Source of the DNA: Sulfuritalea sp.
GTDB lineage: Bacteria; Pseudomonadota; Gammaproteobacteria; Burkholderiales; Rhodocyclaceae
Direction of reading: 5' to 3'
NCBI GenBank assembly: GCA_016712985.1
Contig: JADJQA010000001.1
Span: forward strand, 181,443 to 245,442
DNA length: 64,000 nucleotides
Made by a program: the position numbers and the translations under genes. The notes beneath the pieces were generated by a model. That model made no database searches. It worked only from the letters and a program-made list of their open reading frames with translations, and was not told the origin of the DNA. Below, one piece after another: positions 20,361-29,965 of the stretch (positions within the stretch are counted from its first letter, which is position 1; every line of letters starts with the position of its first letter).

Positions 20361-20408
20361 TTGCTCGCGGCAATTGGTACAAACTTTCAAAATAAAGCCC
20401 AACGACCG

Positions 20409-21535
20409 TCATCCAAGCTTGTTCAACGCATCCTCCAGGCTCTTCACCGTGCGCTCCGGCTGGTGCAGTTTTTCGAGGCCGAACAGGCCGATGCGGAAGC
20501 TGCGGAAATCCGCGGGTTCGTCGCATTGCAGCGGAACGCCGGCTGCGGTCTGGAGTCCGAGGTTGAGGAACTTTTTGCCCGACTGGACATCCGCATCCGC
20601 GGTGTAGCTGACCACCACGCCGGGGGCCTGAAAACCTTCGGCGGCGACGCTGGGGAAGCCCTTGCGGACCAGCAGTTCGCGCACCTGGCGGCCGAGTTCC
20701 TGCTGCTCGCGGCAAACCTTGTCGAAACCGTAGGCTTCGGTTTCCAGCATCACGTCGCGCAGGGTGGTAAGGGCATCGGTGGGCATGGTCGCGTGGTAGG
20801 CATGGCCGCCGTTTTCGAAGGCTTCCATGATCTGCAGCCACTTCTTCAGGTCGCAGGCGAAGCTGGTGCTGGTGGTGACGTCGATCCGGGCGCGGGCGCG
20901 TTCGCCGAGGGCGACCAGGGCGCAACAGGGCGAGGCGCTCCAGCCCTTTGCGGGGCGCTGATCAGGACGTCGACGCCGTTGGCGACCATGTCGACCCACA
21001 CCGCACCGGAAGCCACGCAATCGAGCACGAACAGGCCGTCCACCGAGCGCACCGCGGCGCCGACGGCGCGCAGGTAATCCGGGGGCAGGATCATCCCGGA
21101 AGCGGTTTCGACATGCGGCGCGAATACGACATCCGGCCGCTGCTGGCGGATCGCGGCGACGACTTCATCGATTGGCGCCGGAGCGAACGGCGCCTGGCTG
21201 CCGCTGCCAATCCGCCGCGCCTTGAGGACGATGGTCTCGGCGGGAATGTTCCCCATTTCGAAAATCTGCGTCCAGCGGAAACTGAACCAGCCGTTGCGGA
21301 TCACCAGGCACTTCTTGCCGGTGGCGAACTGGCGGGCGACGGCTTCCATGCCAAAGGTGCCGCTGCCTGGCACGACGACGGCGGACTTCGCGTGGTAGAC
21401 GCTTTTCAGGATGCGCGAAATGTCCTTCATCACGCCCTGGAAGCGTTGCGACATGTGGTTCAACGCGCGGTCGGTATAGACCACCGAATATTCGAGCAGG
21501 CCCTGGGGATCGGGCTGGGAAAGCAAAGCGGCCAC
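20409..21535 (-). CDS. Class V aminotransferase (alanine/serine-glyoxylate type), frameshift at the PLP-lysine codon
   Basis: PLP-dependent aminotransferase related to alanine-glyoxylate and serine-glyoxylate enzymes. I start at GTG 21535, seven bases after AGGAGA, giving VAALLSQPDPQGLLEYSVVY onward. Conserved parts are PGSGTFGMEAVARQF, HVETASGM and LDCVASGAVWVDM. The frame breaks near 20944-20948, where SAPQ should be followed by the PLP-binding Lys and GWSASP; one base is missing in that codon region, and the second frame continues cleanly to EDALNKLG. The restored length is about 375 residues. The precise substrate cannot be read from the sequence. Confidence 0.85.
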
Positions 21536-21693
21536 GGCGGTTTCTCCTATGTTTTCTCGATATTGCTGTTGCGGGACGTGCAGCATAGCGCGACGCGATG
21601 CGGATGCGCCAGTCTCCACGATAATAGCGGGCAGGCGACCGGACCGACCCGAGCGCTGCGTATTTCTGCAAAGTACGGTACGCTTGCGTCCCC

Positions 21694-22620
21694 ATGGACC
21701 AGCACATCGCCAACGGCACCCTGCGGGACTTTGATGGACGCGAGCGCGTCTATACCGACGGCTACTGGATCAAGACCTACAAGGTGCCGGAAGACACGCT
21801 CCACGCCAAGCGCCAGCTCATCGAAGCGCTCACCCGCCGTCTGTTCCACCACACCGAGCACGGCCTCAACGTCCCAGGCCGCAGGCTGGCCGAAGCGCAG
21901 CAGGCCTACGAGGAAGAAACCGATTCCGGCAAGAAGCGGGTCAAGGGCGCCATGTATGCCGGCACCCTGTTCAACCGCGCCACCGAAATCTTCACGCGCC
22001 TGGTGGACCTGCAGGCAGCCGGTGTCGAAATCTCCTCCAGCAATGACCTGATGCGTGAATGCGGCCGCTGCCTGCAGGATGCCCTGGCCCTGTGCGGCCT
22101 GGTGCTGCACCGCAGCGGCGAGGAGGGCATCGACGAACTGTGGGGCGAACCCTTCCGCGCCTTTTCGGTTCCCCTCGAGGCCTTTTACGCAACCCGCTAT
22201 GTGAAGATCGCCCAGGCCATGCGCGCGATCGACAACCTGGCCGAAACCCTGCAACGCACCTTCAACACGCCCATGTTCCCCGGCATCGAGCCCCTGATCC
22301 GCGACTTCGCCGAGGCCGCGCGCAACAAGGTGGAAACCTTGCGCACCGATCGCGACATCTTCGATATCTGGGCCGAGATGGTCACCGCCGGAGAGCGCCT
22401 CGCCAACTTTCGGCCCATCATGCAGGACCCGAACGACGAGCACGAACAGCGCGTGGCCTCCTTCGGCACTCAGCTCATCTGCAACGGCCGCGACCTGATC
22501 TTCCACATCGTCCGGGCGCGGGTAGCCATGCCCAAGAGCACCCGCGATTTCGTCGCGCGCTGTGAAACCTATGCGGCCACCGGCATCGTGACCATGATGC
22601 CGATTCCGTTGCCGGGTTAG
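21694..22620 (+). CDS. Conserved-looking protein of unknown function, 308 residues
   Basis: I do not recognise this protein. It opens MDQHIANGTLRDFDGRER and ends MMPIPLPG, appears largely helical, with no signal peptide or membrane segment and no zinc-cluster pattern. Charged and aromatic residues are evenly spread and codon use matches the neighbours, so it is a real gene rather than a shadow. It is divergent from the aminotransferase gene, with about 158 bases between the two starts that would hold both promoters. A run TEHGLNVPGRR and the motif FRPIMQDPNDEHEQR stand out but point to no family I can name. Confidence 0.8.
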   Translation: MDQHIANGTLRDFDGRERVYTDGYWIKTYKVPEDTLHAKRQLIEALTRRLFHHTEHGLNVPGRRLAEAQQAYEEETDSGKKRVKGAMYAGTLFNRATEIFTRLVDLQAAGVEISSSNDLMRECGRCLQDALALCGLVLHRSGEEGIDELWGEPFRAFSVPLEAFYATRYVKIAQAMRAIDNLAETLQRTFNTPMFPGIEPLIRDFAEAARNKVETLRTDRDIFDIWAEMVTAGERLANFRPIMQDPNDEHEQRVASFGTQLICNGRDLIFHIVRARVAMPKSTRDFVARCETYAATGIVTMMPIPLPG

Positions 22621-22622
22621 GG

Positions 22623-23222
22623 TCAGCGCGGTTTCAGGCCGTCGTTCAGTGCCGCGCGATAGACCCGCAGCGCCACCTGTGCGTCGTTCGCTGCGTACAG
22701 AATCTGCCGCCCGGTGAGCCGCGGATTGGCCCAGTTGGAGGTGGTGGTGCGTTTGGATTTCTGCAGACGCCTGCCGAAATACTTTGCCACGGCGGTCTTG
22801 GCGCCGAGGCTGTGCTTGCCGGTCTCGTTGAGCAGGGCGCGCGACAGATCGAGGATGTTCCGCGCTTCTATGCCGAGGCGCGAGCGCAGTTGCGCAAGAT
22901 CGCTTTCGAGCCCGAAGCCGACCTTGAGTATCTGCGCCGACTCGAGGATCGCCTTGATGCCATCCAGATTGGCCAGGCCGCCGACCGGAAACAGGTAAAC
23001 CCGGCTGGCGGTTGCCAGTTGGATCAGGTGCGGCCCGCTGGATAGCTCGCCCTTGCTGAAAGTCGGCTTCGACTCCGTGTCGAAGCCGATGACGTCCTGC
23101 ACCCGCAGGGTCTGGCAGGCTTCGGCCGCGGCTTCGGGCGACGTGACCAGCACCACGTCGTCGAGGGTAACGCCCTCGTAGAGCGGCAGTTCCGCATCGC
23201 TGGCAATGCCTGGGGTCATCAT
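22623..23222 (-). CDS. 3'-5' exonuclease domain protein (RNase D/DEDDy type)
   Basis: A 199-residue DEDDy-family exonuclease. Exo I is GFDTESKPTF, Exo II lies in VGFGLESDLAQL, and Exo III is YAANDAQVALRVY with the Tyr and Asp spaced as in RNase D. It lacks the HRDC domains of full RNase D, so it is a stand-alone domain protein; the nucleic-acid substrate is not evident. Two adjacent ATG codons (23222 and 23219) could start it; I take the first. The stop lies 3 bases from the end of the convergent 308-residue gene. Confidence 0.85.
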   Translation of the reverse strand: MMTPGIASDAELPLYEGVTLDDVVLVTSPEAAAEACQTLRVQDVIGFDTESKPTFSKGELSSGPHLIQLATASRVYLFPVGGLANLDGIKAILESAQILKVGFGLESDLAQLRSRLGIEARNILDLSRALLNETGKHSLGAKTAVAKYFGRRLQKSKRTTTSNWANPRLTGRQILYAANDAQVALRVYRAALNDGLKPR

Positions 23223-23388
23223 GTTCAAAGTGGTCCGCCGTCTGGAAATCCGCTGAATCGAACCCGGCGCAGGCAGCTTGCCCGCCGGGGGTGGGGGGCC
23301 GCCAAGACGGCGACTTGCTTCAAGTCTATAGGACCATTTGGGCAAGTCAGTCTACAATCTGCATTCCTTACTGTCCGAGTCCTCAGGC

Positions 23389-23610
23389 ATGGCCGAAACC
23401 GCATTCTGCTACCACTGTCGCCAGCATCACCCGAAATCGGAGATGCGCCAGATCGAAACCAAGGCCGGCAAGCGCTGGCGCTGCATCCGCAGCATCGAAG
23501 CCACCCGTCAGGGCCAGGCCGCGCGCGAAGCCTACGGCCGCCAGGTGTCCGAGATGAACAAGTCCGAAGCGCAAAGCCGGGCGCGACTCGCCAAGCCTAT
23601 CGTCGCCTGA
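23389..23610 (+). CDS. Small cysteine-containing protein, 73 residues
   Basis: A small basic protein, MAETAFCYHCRQHHPKSEM onward, with a CxxC pair (CYHC) and a third Cys in RWRC, so three Cys and several His could bind a metal. The rest is Gln/Ala/Arg-rich and probably helical. The ATG at 23389 is 167 bases from the divergent exonuclease start. It lies 12 bases upstream of the amidase gene on the same strand, so the two may be co-transcribed. No function can be given. Confidence 0.65.
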   Translation: MAETAFCYHCRQHHPKSEMRQIETKAGKRWRCIRSIEATRQGQAAREAYGRQVSEMNKSEAQSRARLAKPIVA

Positions 23611-23622
23611 CGGCGGCGCATC

Positions 23623-24390
23623 ATGCTGCGCGGGCTTGCCGTCCTGCTGCTGGCGATGCTCACGGCCTGCGCGCCGCTACCCTCGGGCCAGGGGCGCCGG
23701 GCGCTGTGGCAGCCTTCGCCGAATTTCGACCAGCGCCGGCCGAATTTCGTCATCCTGCACCAGACCAGCAACGGCAACGTGGCAACGGCCCTGGCGACCT
23801 TGACCGACCCGCAACGCGGCGTCAGCGCCCATTACCTGATCGGCCGTGACGGCGCGCTGCTGCAACTGGTCGATGAAGCGTCCCGCGCCTGGCATGCCGG
23901 CGAATCCTGGTGGGGCGGCAGCACCGATCTCAACTCGGCCTCCATCGGCATCGAACTCGACAACACCGGCGACGAAGCCTTCGCCGAAGCGCAGATCGTC
24001 GCCCTGCTTGGCTTGCTTGGGGAACTGCGCACGCGCCATCGCATCCCGCCGGCGAATTTCCTGGCTCACGGCGATGTCGCGCCGACGCGCAAGGTCGATC
24101 CGGGCCGCCTGTTCCCCTGGCAGAGGCTGGCCATGCATGGCTTCGGCCTGTGGTGCGAGACGCCGCCGCCGGCCGCGCCATCCGGCTTCGATGCGATGCT
24201 GGGCCTGCAGGCATTCGGCTACGACATCGTCGCCCCGAGCGCCGCGCGCCGGGCCTTCCGCCGCCATTTCACCGGCACTGAAGCCGACGCCGAACTGGCG
24301 CCCGGCGAGCAGGCCCTGCTGCACTGCCTGCTGCAAAGGAAACTGCTGCCCGCATCGCGCGGCCGGACGCAGGCTGCCGAACCGGAGTAA
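23623..24390 (+). CDS. AmpD-like N-acetylmuramoyl-L-alanine amidase, lipoprotein
   Basis: A peptidoglycan amidase of the PGRP/AmpD fold that cleaves the MurNAc-L-Ala bond. The signal peptide ends in the lipobox LTAC (Cys at residue 16), so the enzyme is probably an outer-membrane lipoprotein facing the periplasm, like AmiD. Zinc-site residues are visible: His in VILHQTS, His in WHAGESWWG, and the HGDVAPTRKVDPG stretch that supplies the last ligand and the catalytic Lys/Asp region. A C-terminal 70-residue helical part resembles the peptidoglycan-binding end of AmiD-type proteins. Length 255 residues. The cupin gene follows after 3 bases. Confidence 0.88.
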   Translation: MLRGLAVLLLAMLTACAPLPSGQGRRALWQPSPNFDQRRPNFVILHQTSNGNVATALATLTDPQRGVSAHYLIGRDGALLQLVDEASRAWHAGESWWGGSTDLNSASIGIELDNTGDEAFAEAQIVALLGLLGELRTRHRIPPANFLAHGDVAPTRKVDPGRLFPWQRLAMHGFGLWCETPPPAAPSGFDAMLGLQAFGYDIVAPSAARRAFRRHFTGTEADAELAPGEQALLHCLLQRKLLPASRGRTQAAEPE

Positions 24391-24393
24391 GAC

Positions 24394-24762
24394 ATGACTC
24401 AAACCCGCTACGCCGAGGTTACCGCCTACATCAGCAAGGACGGTTCCGAGATTCGCGAGCTGATGCATCCGTCGCTGCACGGCAACCGGCTGCAAAGCCT
24501 GGCGGAGGCCACCGTCCAGCCGGGAGCGCGGACACAACTGCATCGCCATGCGCGTACGGAAGAGCTGTATCACGTCAGCGCCGGCAACGGCCTCATGACG
24601 CTGGGCGATACCTGCTTCACAGTCGGCGCCGGCGACACGGTGCTGATCGCACCCGGCACGCCGCACCGCATCGAAGCCACCGGTGCGGAGCCCCTGCGCA
24701 TCCTTTGTTGCTGCAGCCCGCCCTACTCGCACGAGGATACCGAACTGCTGGAGCGCTGCTGA
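24394..24762 (+). CDS. Single-domain cupin protein
   Basis: A 122-residue cupin. Motif 1 is QLHRHARTEELYHVSAGNG (the His-His-Glu metal site) and motif 2 is GDTVLIAPGTPHRIEAT, supplying the fourth His. Such small cupins are metal-binding enzymes or sensors; the reaction cannot be read from the sequence. It sits between the amidase and a second cupin in one operon. Confidence 0.8.
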   Translation: MTQTRYAEVTAYISKDGSEIRELMHPSLHGNRLQSLAEATVQPGARTQLHRHARTEELYHVSAGNGLMTLGDTCFTVGAGDTVLIAPGTPHRIEATGAEPLRILCCCSPPYSHEDTELLERC

Positions 24763-25101
24763 TGGCAGGCAACCTCCTTGCCGACCTGCCCATCGCGCCC
24801 GAGGCTGCCAGAGCGCCTGGAAATCCTGCTGGCCCGACCCGGCTGCGCATCGAACGCATCGTCTCCAGCGGCCAGGCGAGCCCGCAGGGTTTCTGGTACG
24901 AAGCAAGCCGAGACCGAATGGGTGCTGCTGGTGAGCGGTGAAGCGCTGCTGCGCTTCGAAGATGAATCCGAAGCCCGGCGCCTGCGCCCCGGTGACTGGC
25001 TTTGCATCGAGCCGCAACGGCGCCACCGCGTGGAATGGACGACCGCGAACGCGCCAACGGTCTGGCTCGCGGTGCATTGCACACCGGGGATCAGGGTTTG
25101 A
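24762..25101 (+). pseudogene. Second cupin protein broken by three small indels
   Basis: Starts ATGGCAGGC at 24762, overlapping the previous stop. In three frames one can stitch MAGNLLADLPIAPE, then LPERLEILLARPGC, then RIERIVSSGQASPQGFWYE, then QAETEWVLLVSGEALLRF, with GDWLCIEPQRRHRVEW as cupin motif 2. Losses near 24807 and 24848 and a gain near 24904 explain the shifts. The whole conserved protein (about 113 residues) is present, so three sequencing errors or recent decay are both possible. After it, 25102-25573 has no gene I can support; it holds only a 9-bp hairpin at 25301-25322. Confidence 0.6.
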
Positions 25102-25573
25102 CGGGTAGTGATCGCGGCTTGATCCGACGAAAGCTGTCCGATCGGATCGAGACTCGGGAATCGCCTTTGCGGGCCGCAGCCTGTCAGGGCCGAGATCAAT
25201 CGATGCGGCTGAATGATCGCTGCTGACCCAGGACCTGCCGGTCGGGTACCCGAGGGCCGAATGCCTGGTTCAGACTGATTGCTGCCGGTCAAGTTGTTCG
25301 GGGCACTGACTCTTCAGTGCCCATTGCGGCCTGATGCCTATTTCATAGCGAATGACCGGTTCACGTCAGATAAGAGTCACTGGCAATGGCGAAGAGGTTT
25401 CTCCACCTGCTGATTCGAATCAATCCGCCCCTATTCCGGCCTACCCAGGTTTCTGCGCTTGCCGTGAATGGCACGCTCCGCAGCCTCGTGCAATGCACGG
25501 AAACGGCAATAGTCGAAATAAACTATCGCACCGCTGTGCCAACCCTAGCCTTTGTTTCCGGTGAACCCCTTCT

Positions 25574-25722
25574 TCACCTCTCGCTTGCCTCATGAGCCAT
25601 GCGCGCCAACACCTCGATACGATAGCCCGCTTCCTCATTGGGACGCTTGACTTCCCACAGTTCGGCAAGAATGGGGTCAGGCGCGGTATCGACGCGCGCG
25701 GGTCAAGAACCAGATCAGTCAT
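25574..25722 (-). pseudogene. Small partner of the PIN toxin, one-base frameshift
   Basis: Reading MTDLVLDP, then after one lost base VDTAPDPILAELWEVKRPNE and AGYRIEVLARMAHEASER gives a protein of about 50 residues. Its ATG overlaps the stop of the upstream PIN gene (ATGA on the minus strand). Small proteins of this form (DPILAEL...) commonly sit directly after PIN toxins of this branch. Role as antitoxin is inferred from position. Confidence 0.5.
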
Positions 25723-26221
25723 CTCATCACCTCCAGCAACTCTTCCGGCGTTGTCAGTAGGGCCGGTACCTTGCCGCAAGAACGCACGGCATCCAATATT
25801 CTCACTTTAGCATCCGGACCCACCAGATGAGCAAAATTCCAACTCACGGGATCGGGGCGCCACTCGTTCGCCAATGCAATGCAGCGCATCTTCCGCGGTG
25901 GGTGGCAATGCGCCCGCTTCAATCAGCCGCCGGGCCAGTGTTTGTGCTTCAGACTGACGGGCACTATATCAAGGCCGCGCAGGACTTCCAGTCGGCGCGC
26001 CGCCGCAGGTCATCGCCGCGTGCGGCCTCCCCAACCACCAGTTCGGCACCGCCAGCGTCCAGTGATCGGCGGCGATATTCCACCAGTCAGCGTCCATGTC
26101 TGGCGCGCCGCCGTCACTACATCGCGGCTCGGCCAAGCCGTCAGGTAGGAAATAACCGACGTTTCGATAGACTATCGGCTTCGTCCGTAAGCACGCCTTG
26201 CGAACTATCCATGATACTCAT
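25719..26221 (-). pseudogene. PIN-domain (VapC-like) toxin broken by several indels
   Basis: Across frames one reads ETSVISYLTAWPSRDVVTAAR near 26170-26110 (21 residues, split here: ETSVISYLTA and WPSRDVVTAAR), VVGEAARG, EAQTLARRLIEAGALPPTAED, then WNFAHLVGPDAK and TPEELLEVMR at the end. These are the acidic active-site strand and the ALPAKA...DALHIA...WNFAHL features of PIN proteins annotated as VapC-like. PIN toxins are ribonucleases. A ribosome binding site GGAGAAGGAGG precedes the ATG at 26221. At least three indels occur; sequence 26222-26600 has no supportable gene apart from a 33-codon frame overlapping this start. Confidence 0.55.
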
Positions 26222-26601
26222 GGGAGCCTCCTTCTCCAGCCACCGACCAAGCCCCCGATTTCATCGATGGCACGGGCCGCGCACTCATAGCGGGTCAGAT
26301 CAAGATAACGCAGGTCCATCGCCAGCCGAAAAAGAAAGCGTAGTCTTGCGACCGTCGGGGCAGATTACACCAAAATTGGTGGTGCCTAAGCGAATTGGGA
26401 GCCGGAAAGCGGCCGATCGTCTAAGCCATACAAGAATTGAAGATCCCGCAAGGGGCCGCTCGCGTATGCATAATGGATGGCCGCTGTTCGGCGTGGTAGA
26501 AGGCGGGAGGGTGCCCACAAGAGCCATTCGAGGTCAGTACAAACGAATGGCCGCTTCCTAATGTAAAGGAGCCTGCCGGCGCAGTGGCGGAATCGTTGGT
26601 C

Positions 26602-28862
26602 CTAGTATCTTGCAAGCCATCGAACTGCCGACCGGACCGCCCGGTTGCGCTTGTCGACACACGGGAGTCCGGCAATGTATTTTCGACTGCCGCGATGTTC
26701 TGCGAATCCATTCGCCAGCGCTGCCCTCCTGAATTCCTGCAGCCATGAGAACAATGCCGGGTAGCGGACGTGATGGCGCTTCGCAGCTTCGCCGTGTCAG
26801 ATCTCCCCAGGAGGAGGCGGCGGGAAACCACGGGGTCGGGCTCGCCGATTGCTGTCGCGAGCAGGGGCTTCGCGCTGATCAGCATCTCCCGACACCGAAA
26901 GGCCGGGATTAAATCCATCCTGTGCCTTGCGCGGCCTCAAGTCCTTGCGCAACACATCCATCGCCCCGCCCGCCGAGAATCTCAAGCGAGCGGCCGCGTC
27001 TGCAAAGAGTCCTGCGAGCGCTTTGTCGAGAACAGCACCGGCAGCCACCGCCTCGTCAAGACACGGCGACGCCGACGATGGCGAGCTGTATGCGGATTTG
27101 CATTGGCTGAGCGACGGGTACTCTCGCCCCTTGTTCTCCGCATCGCAGATGGCCTCAATATCTCGATACCGTTTCCGCTCGCGCCTATACTTCACGATGC
27201 TCGCGACGAGAGGGAACTCCCCAGCTATCTGCTCCATCTGTGCCTCACCGAGAGGCCGAGCCGTCTTCTCCCAGATGCCGAGCTTCCGCAGTGCTCCCGT
27301 CGTGCTTTTGGGCGAATCAACGTCAAACTCACACCCGGCGGCGCGAAGACAGCCGCTTTCAGGGCTTCAGCACTAGTCTTTGTCGCCCTGCCCACGGCCT
27401 TCATTCGAACCATGTCGATTCGAACGCCGTCGCGCTCACGCTCGACCAGCAGTGTTTCAACGCGCATCGATCCTTCGATGAACTGCTGCTCGGCTCCCTG
27501 TTTGCGTAACTCCTTTGTCAGTACCGCGTACAAGCGTAGGGCCATGTCGGCATCACAGCACGCATGCTCCACGAGTTCCTTGAACGGCCTGTCCAAGAAC
27601 GTCTGGCCCTCGCCCACAATGTCTCGATACCGCTTGACCGACATCCCCAACAGTTTCTTCGCGAGCGCGGCTAGGTTCCAGAAGTCCCAATCTCCAAGCA
27701 TTCATGGGCCGCCAGTAATGTGTCGAAGTGCACCGCCTGAAGGTCAATTCCGTGGCGCTGGAGCACGCTAAGTTGTATTTGAGTTGTGCCCCACGAGCTT
27801 GAGCTTGCGCGATAGGGCCGCCTTGAGTCCGGCGCGGACGTCCTCAGGACTCAACCCATCAAGGTCGGAATGCATCATTGGAACGTAGAACGCCTGACCG
27901 TCCTTCACCGCCGGGAAACACCGTAGAAGGTAGCGTGACGAGGATCTTTGCCGCTTGTCTCGGTGTCGATCACACACTTCAGCCTGTGACAGGCACTGCT
28001 CAAGGGCATCAGGTCCTCAACGCGGCGAATCGCACGGTAGTCGTCGTACCCTCGGACGATGCAGCAACGCCGATCGCGCTTGCCGCAGGCAGTGGCAGCA
28101 TCCGGACCAAGGACAAGAATCCGTATGCCTTCAACGCCGTGACGCTTGCGTCGGAGTCTTCAACAAATACGCCTCCGTGGCTCGTCGCTGGCGCGGGCAC
28201 GACCGCAGGACGAATCCGCAGCCCCTTTTCGATTTGGAGGAGAGCATCGCTCTTGGGCGCGAGCTTTCGCTTCCAATCGGCCGTGGGCATGCTCGACGAG
28301 TCTGCAATGGCGGCTTCGAGGCTTCCGTAGACTTCGAGCAAGCGAACAGCCTGCCGTCGCTTAAGCGGGGCATCCTTTCCGTCAGAAAGGGCGAGCACGG
28401 CAGGCACCCATTCGGGGCGGATCCCCGCGTCGACCAGCGTCTTCTTTGTGATGACCTCCGCATCGTCACCAACGCTTGGAATCAGAACTCCGAGATTATC
28501 GCCGACCAGTTGTTGCACCGCGGGATTGTTGCTTATGATCCAGTGCGCCGACGACGCAACCTGAGCGCATATGTCCATGACCCGAGCGTCGTCGACCTGA
28601 AGACACCGGCGTTGATCTGGCGCAGGGGGTAGCAGGTCATCGACAACTTCTTTGCTTGTTGTCGCAAGGCTCTCTTCGCCGACGACAATCGCGGCATTTC
28701 GAATGCCGAACTTCCTGCGGATCCGCAGCAAGTCCTCCACCCAAACGTCCGCGTATGATCTCGGCCCTCCTTGTCGACAAGAAGTGGTGCGCCCAGGAAT
28801 GCCGCTTCGCTAGCTTTGAACAGGAACGTGCTGTCGATGAGGAACTGCGCGTTGGTTACCAT
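26602..28862 (-). pseudogene. Family A DNA polymerase (PolA-like) in multiple frames
   Basis: Stitched over several frames, the N-terminus (MVTNAQFLIDSTFLFKASEA) resembles a 5'-3' exonuclease, with the H3TH-like region WVPAVLALSDGKDAPLKRRQ. The proofreading domain follows: CVIDTETSGKDP (DxE), GHNS plus Leu-rich continuation, and HACCDADMALRLYAVLTKEL. Then comes the thumb region ERDGVRIDMVRMKA and a late polymerase block RYPALFSWLQEFRRAAL with SRKYIAGLPCVDKRNRAVRS, ending at a stop near 26602. Breaks near 28740, 28010, 27770, 27700, 27250 and 26900 prevent one product. About 2.26 kb is shorter than polA of 2.7 kb. It starts overlapping the IS630 transposase stop. Confidence 0.6.
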
Positions 28863-29965
28863 TCGCGATAATTCCCCGAACGAAGGTTGTTGGTGTCGTG
28901 GAAGAAATCGACGTCCCAGATCTTCGTGCCGGCGCGCCTGGGGTTCTCTTTGAAGAAAGCGTTCCTTTCGACGAAGTGGGAGGATACAGCGGTCTTGAGC
29001 TCGACGACAGACTGATAATCGGAATGATGTCCGCGGCACGTTTCATCCCGCTGAACACGGCCCACGTCGAGCTGCGCGACGTGGGTAACGGAACGAGCTG
29101 GACCGTGGGGCCGAAGCCAGCCTCGCGCGTCTGGGCGTTGAAGGCATCCAGCCATTCGACCAGTGAGGATGGATCTGTGCCACGAGGCGGCATCCCATGT
29201 GAGAAAGATACGCGCGGCAGTGGAGTGCTGGTTGAACAGGATCTCGATCAGGTCGATCATTGACTGCGTGTCCTTGGCCGGACTGAACAGCCAAGTGACC
29301 TGATTTGCGGTGGCGCTCAAAGCGCCTGCCATCGTAATCGAGCCTTTATGCGCCTGCAATTGCGGTACGGTTGGCGTGTCGCCTTCGCCGCGAACGTCCG
29401 GCCGCCGTACTTCTTCACGCGAAGTGGCCCGCGTCGCGAAGAAGAAGATCTCGTCGGACTTGAGATTCTGAAGCGTGTTGAGAACCTGCTCGACCTTCTC
29501 TCGGTATTCTGGATCCGGACTCGTCAGTACGCGCCTTGCCTTCTTAATCGAGTACCCCGCCTGTTGTATGGCTCTGCCGACGCTGGACCGCGAAATCTGC
29601 TCTCCGCTGTTGGGTGATACGCCTTCGCCAAGGAGATCAGGTTCCAGCTTGCGCGGCTGATGCCGAACGAACGGGGGCGATCATGAAGGATATCGAAGTC
29701 GTTTCTTCCTCTGTTCCTGCGGCCTCTCGCTCGCCGGGGCTTCGCTTCTTTCTTGGTGGATTGAGCCGACCATCCCGCGGTGGTTGAATGCACGATCCAA
29801 TGCTGGATTACGCTGACCGGTCGCTCGATCTTCTCCGAGATCTTCTCGACAGAAAGGCTGCGATTCTCGAGGACCGTGACAGCCTTCTCCACAACGTCTT
29901 GTCGTTCAATGCGCGCCACTTGAGGAGCGTGGCGTGGTCCTCTGCTCGAACGAATCGAATGACGG
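28856..29965 (-). pseudogene. IS630-family transposase with frameshifts
   Basis: N-terminal helix-turn-helix region VEKAVTVLENRSLSVEKISE and RPRSFGISRASWNLISLAKA, middle part VLTSPDPEYREKVEQVLNTL, then the DDE end: GSITMAGALSATANQVTWLF, FLTWDAASWH, and FFKENPRRAGTKIWDVDFFH, finishing SGNYREW at 28856. These are the hallmarks of IS630-type DDE transposases. Frame breaks near 29525, 29400 and 29200-29050 separate the pieces. The stop overlaps the ATG of the polymerase-like gene. Confidence 0.7.

Noticed and set aside
25301..25322. 9-bp hairpin GGGCACTGA/TCAGTGCCC
   Set aside because: No T run follows and no gene ends nearby, so I do not call a terminator.
26218..26319. 33-codon frame overlapping the PIN gene start
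   Set aside because: The ATGA overlap is tempting, but the product has no antitoxin features and the sequence upstream shows no ribosome binding site.
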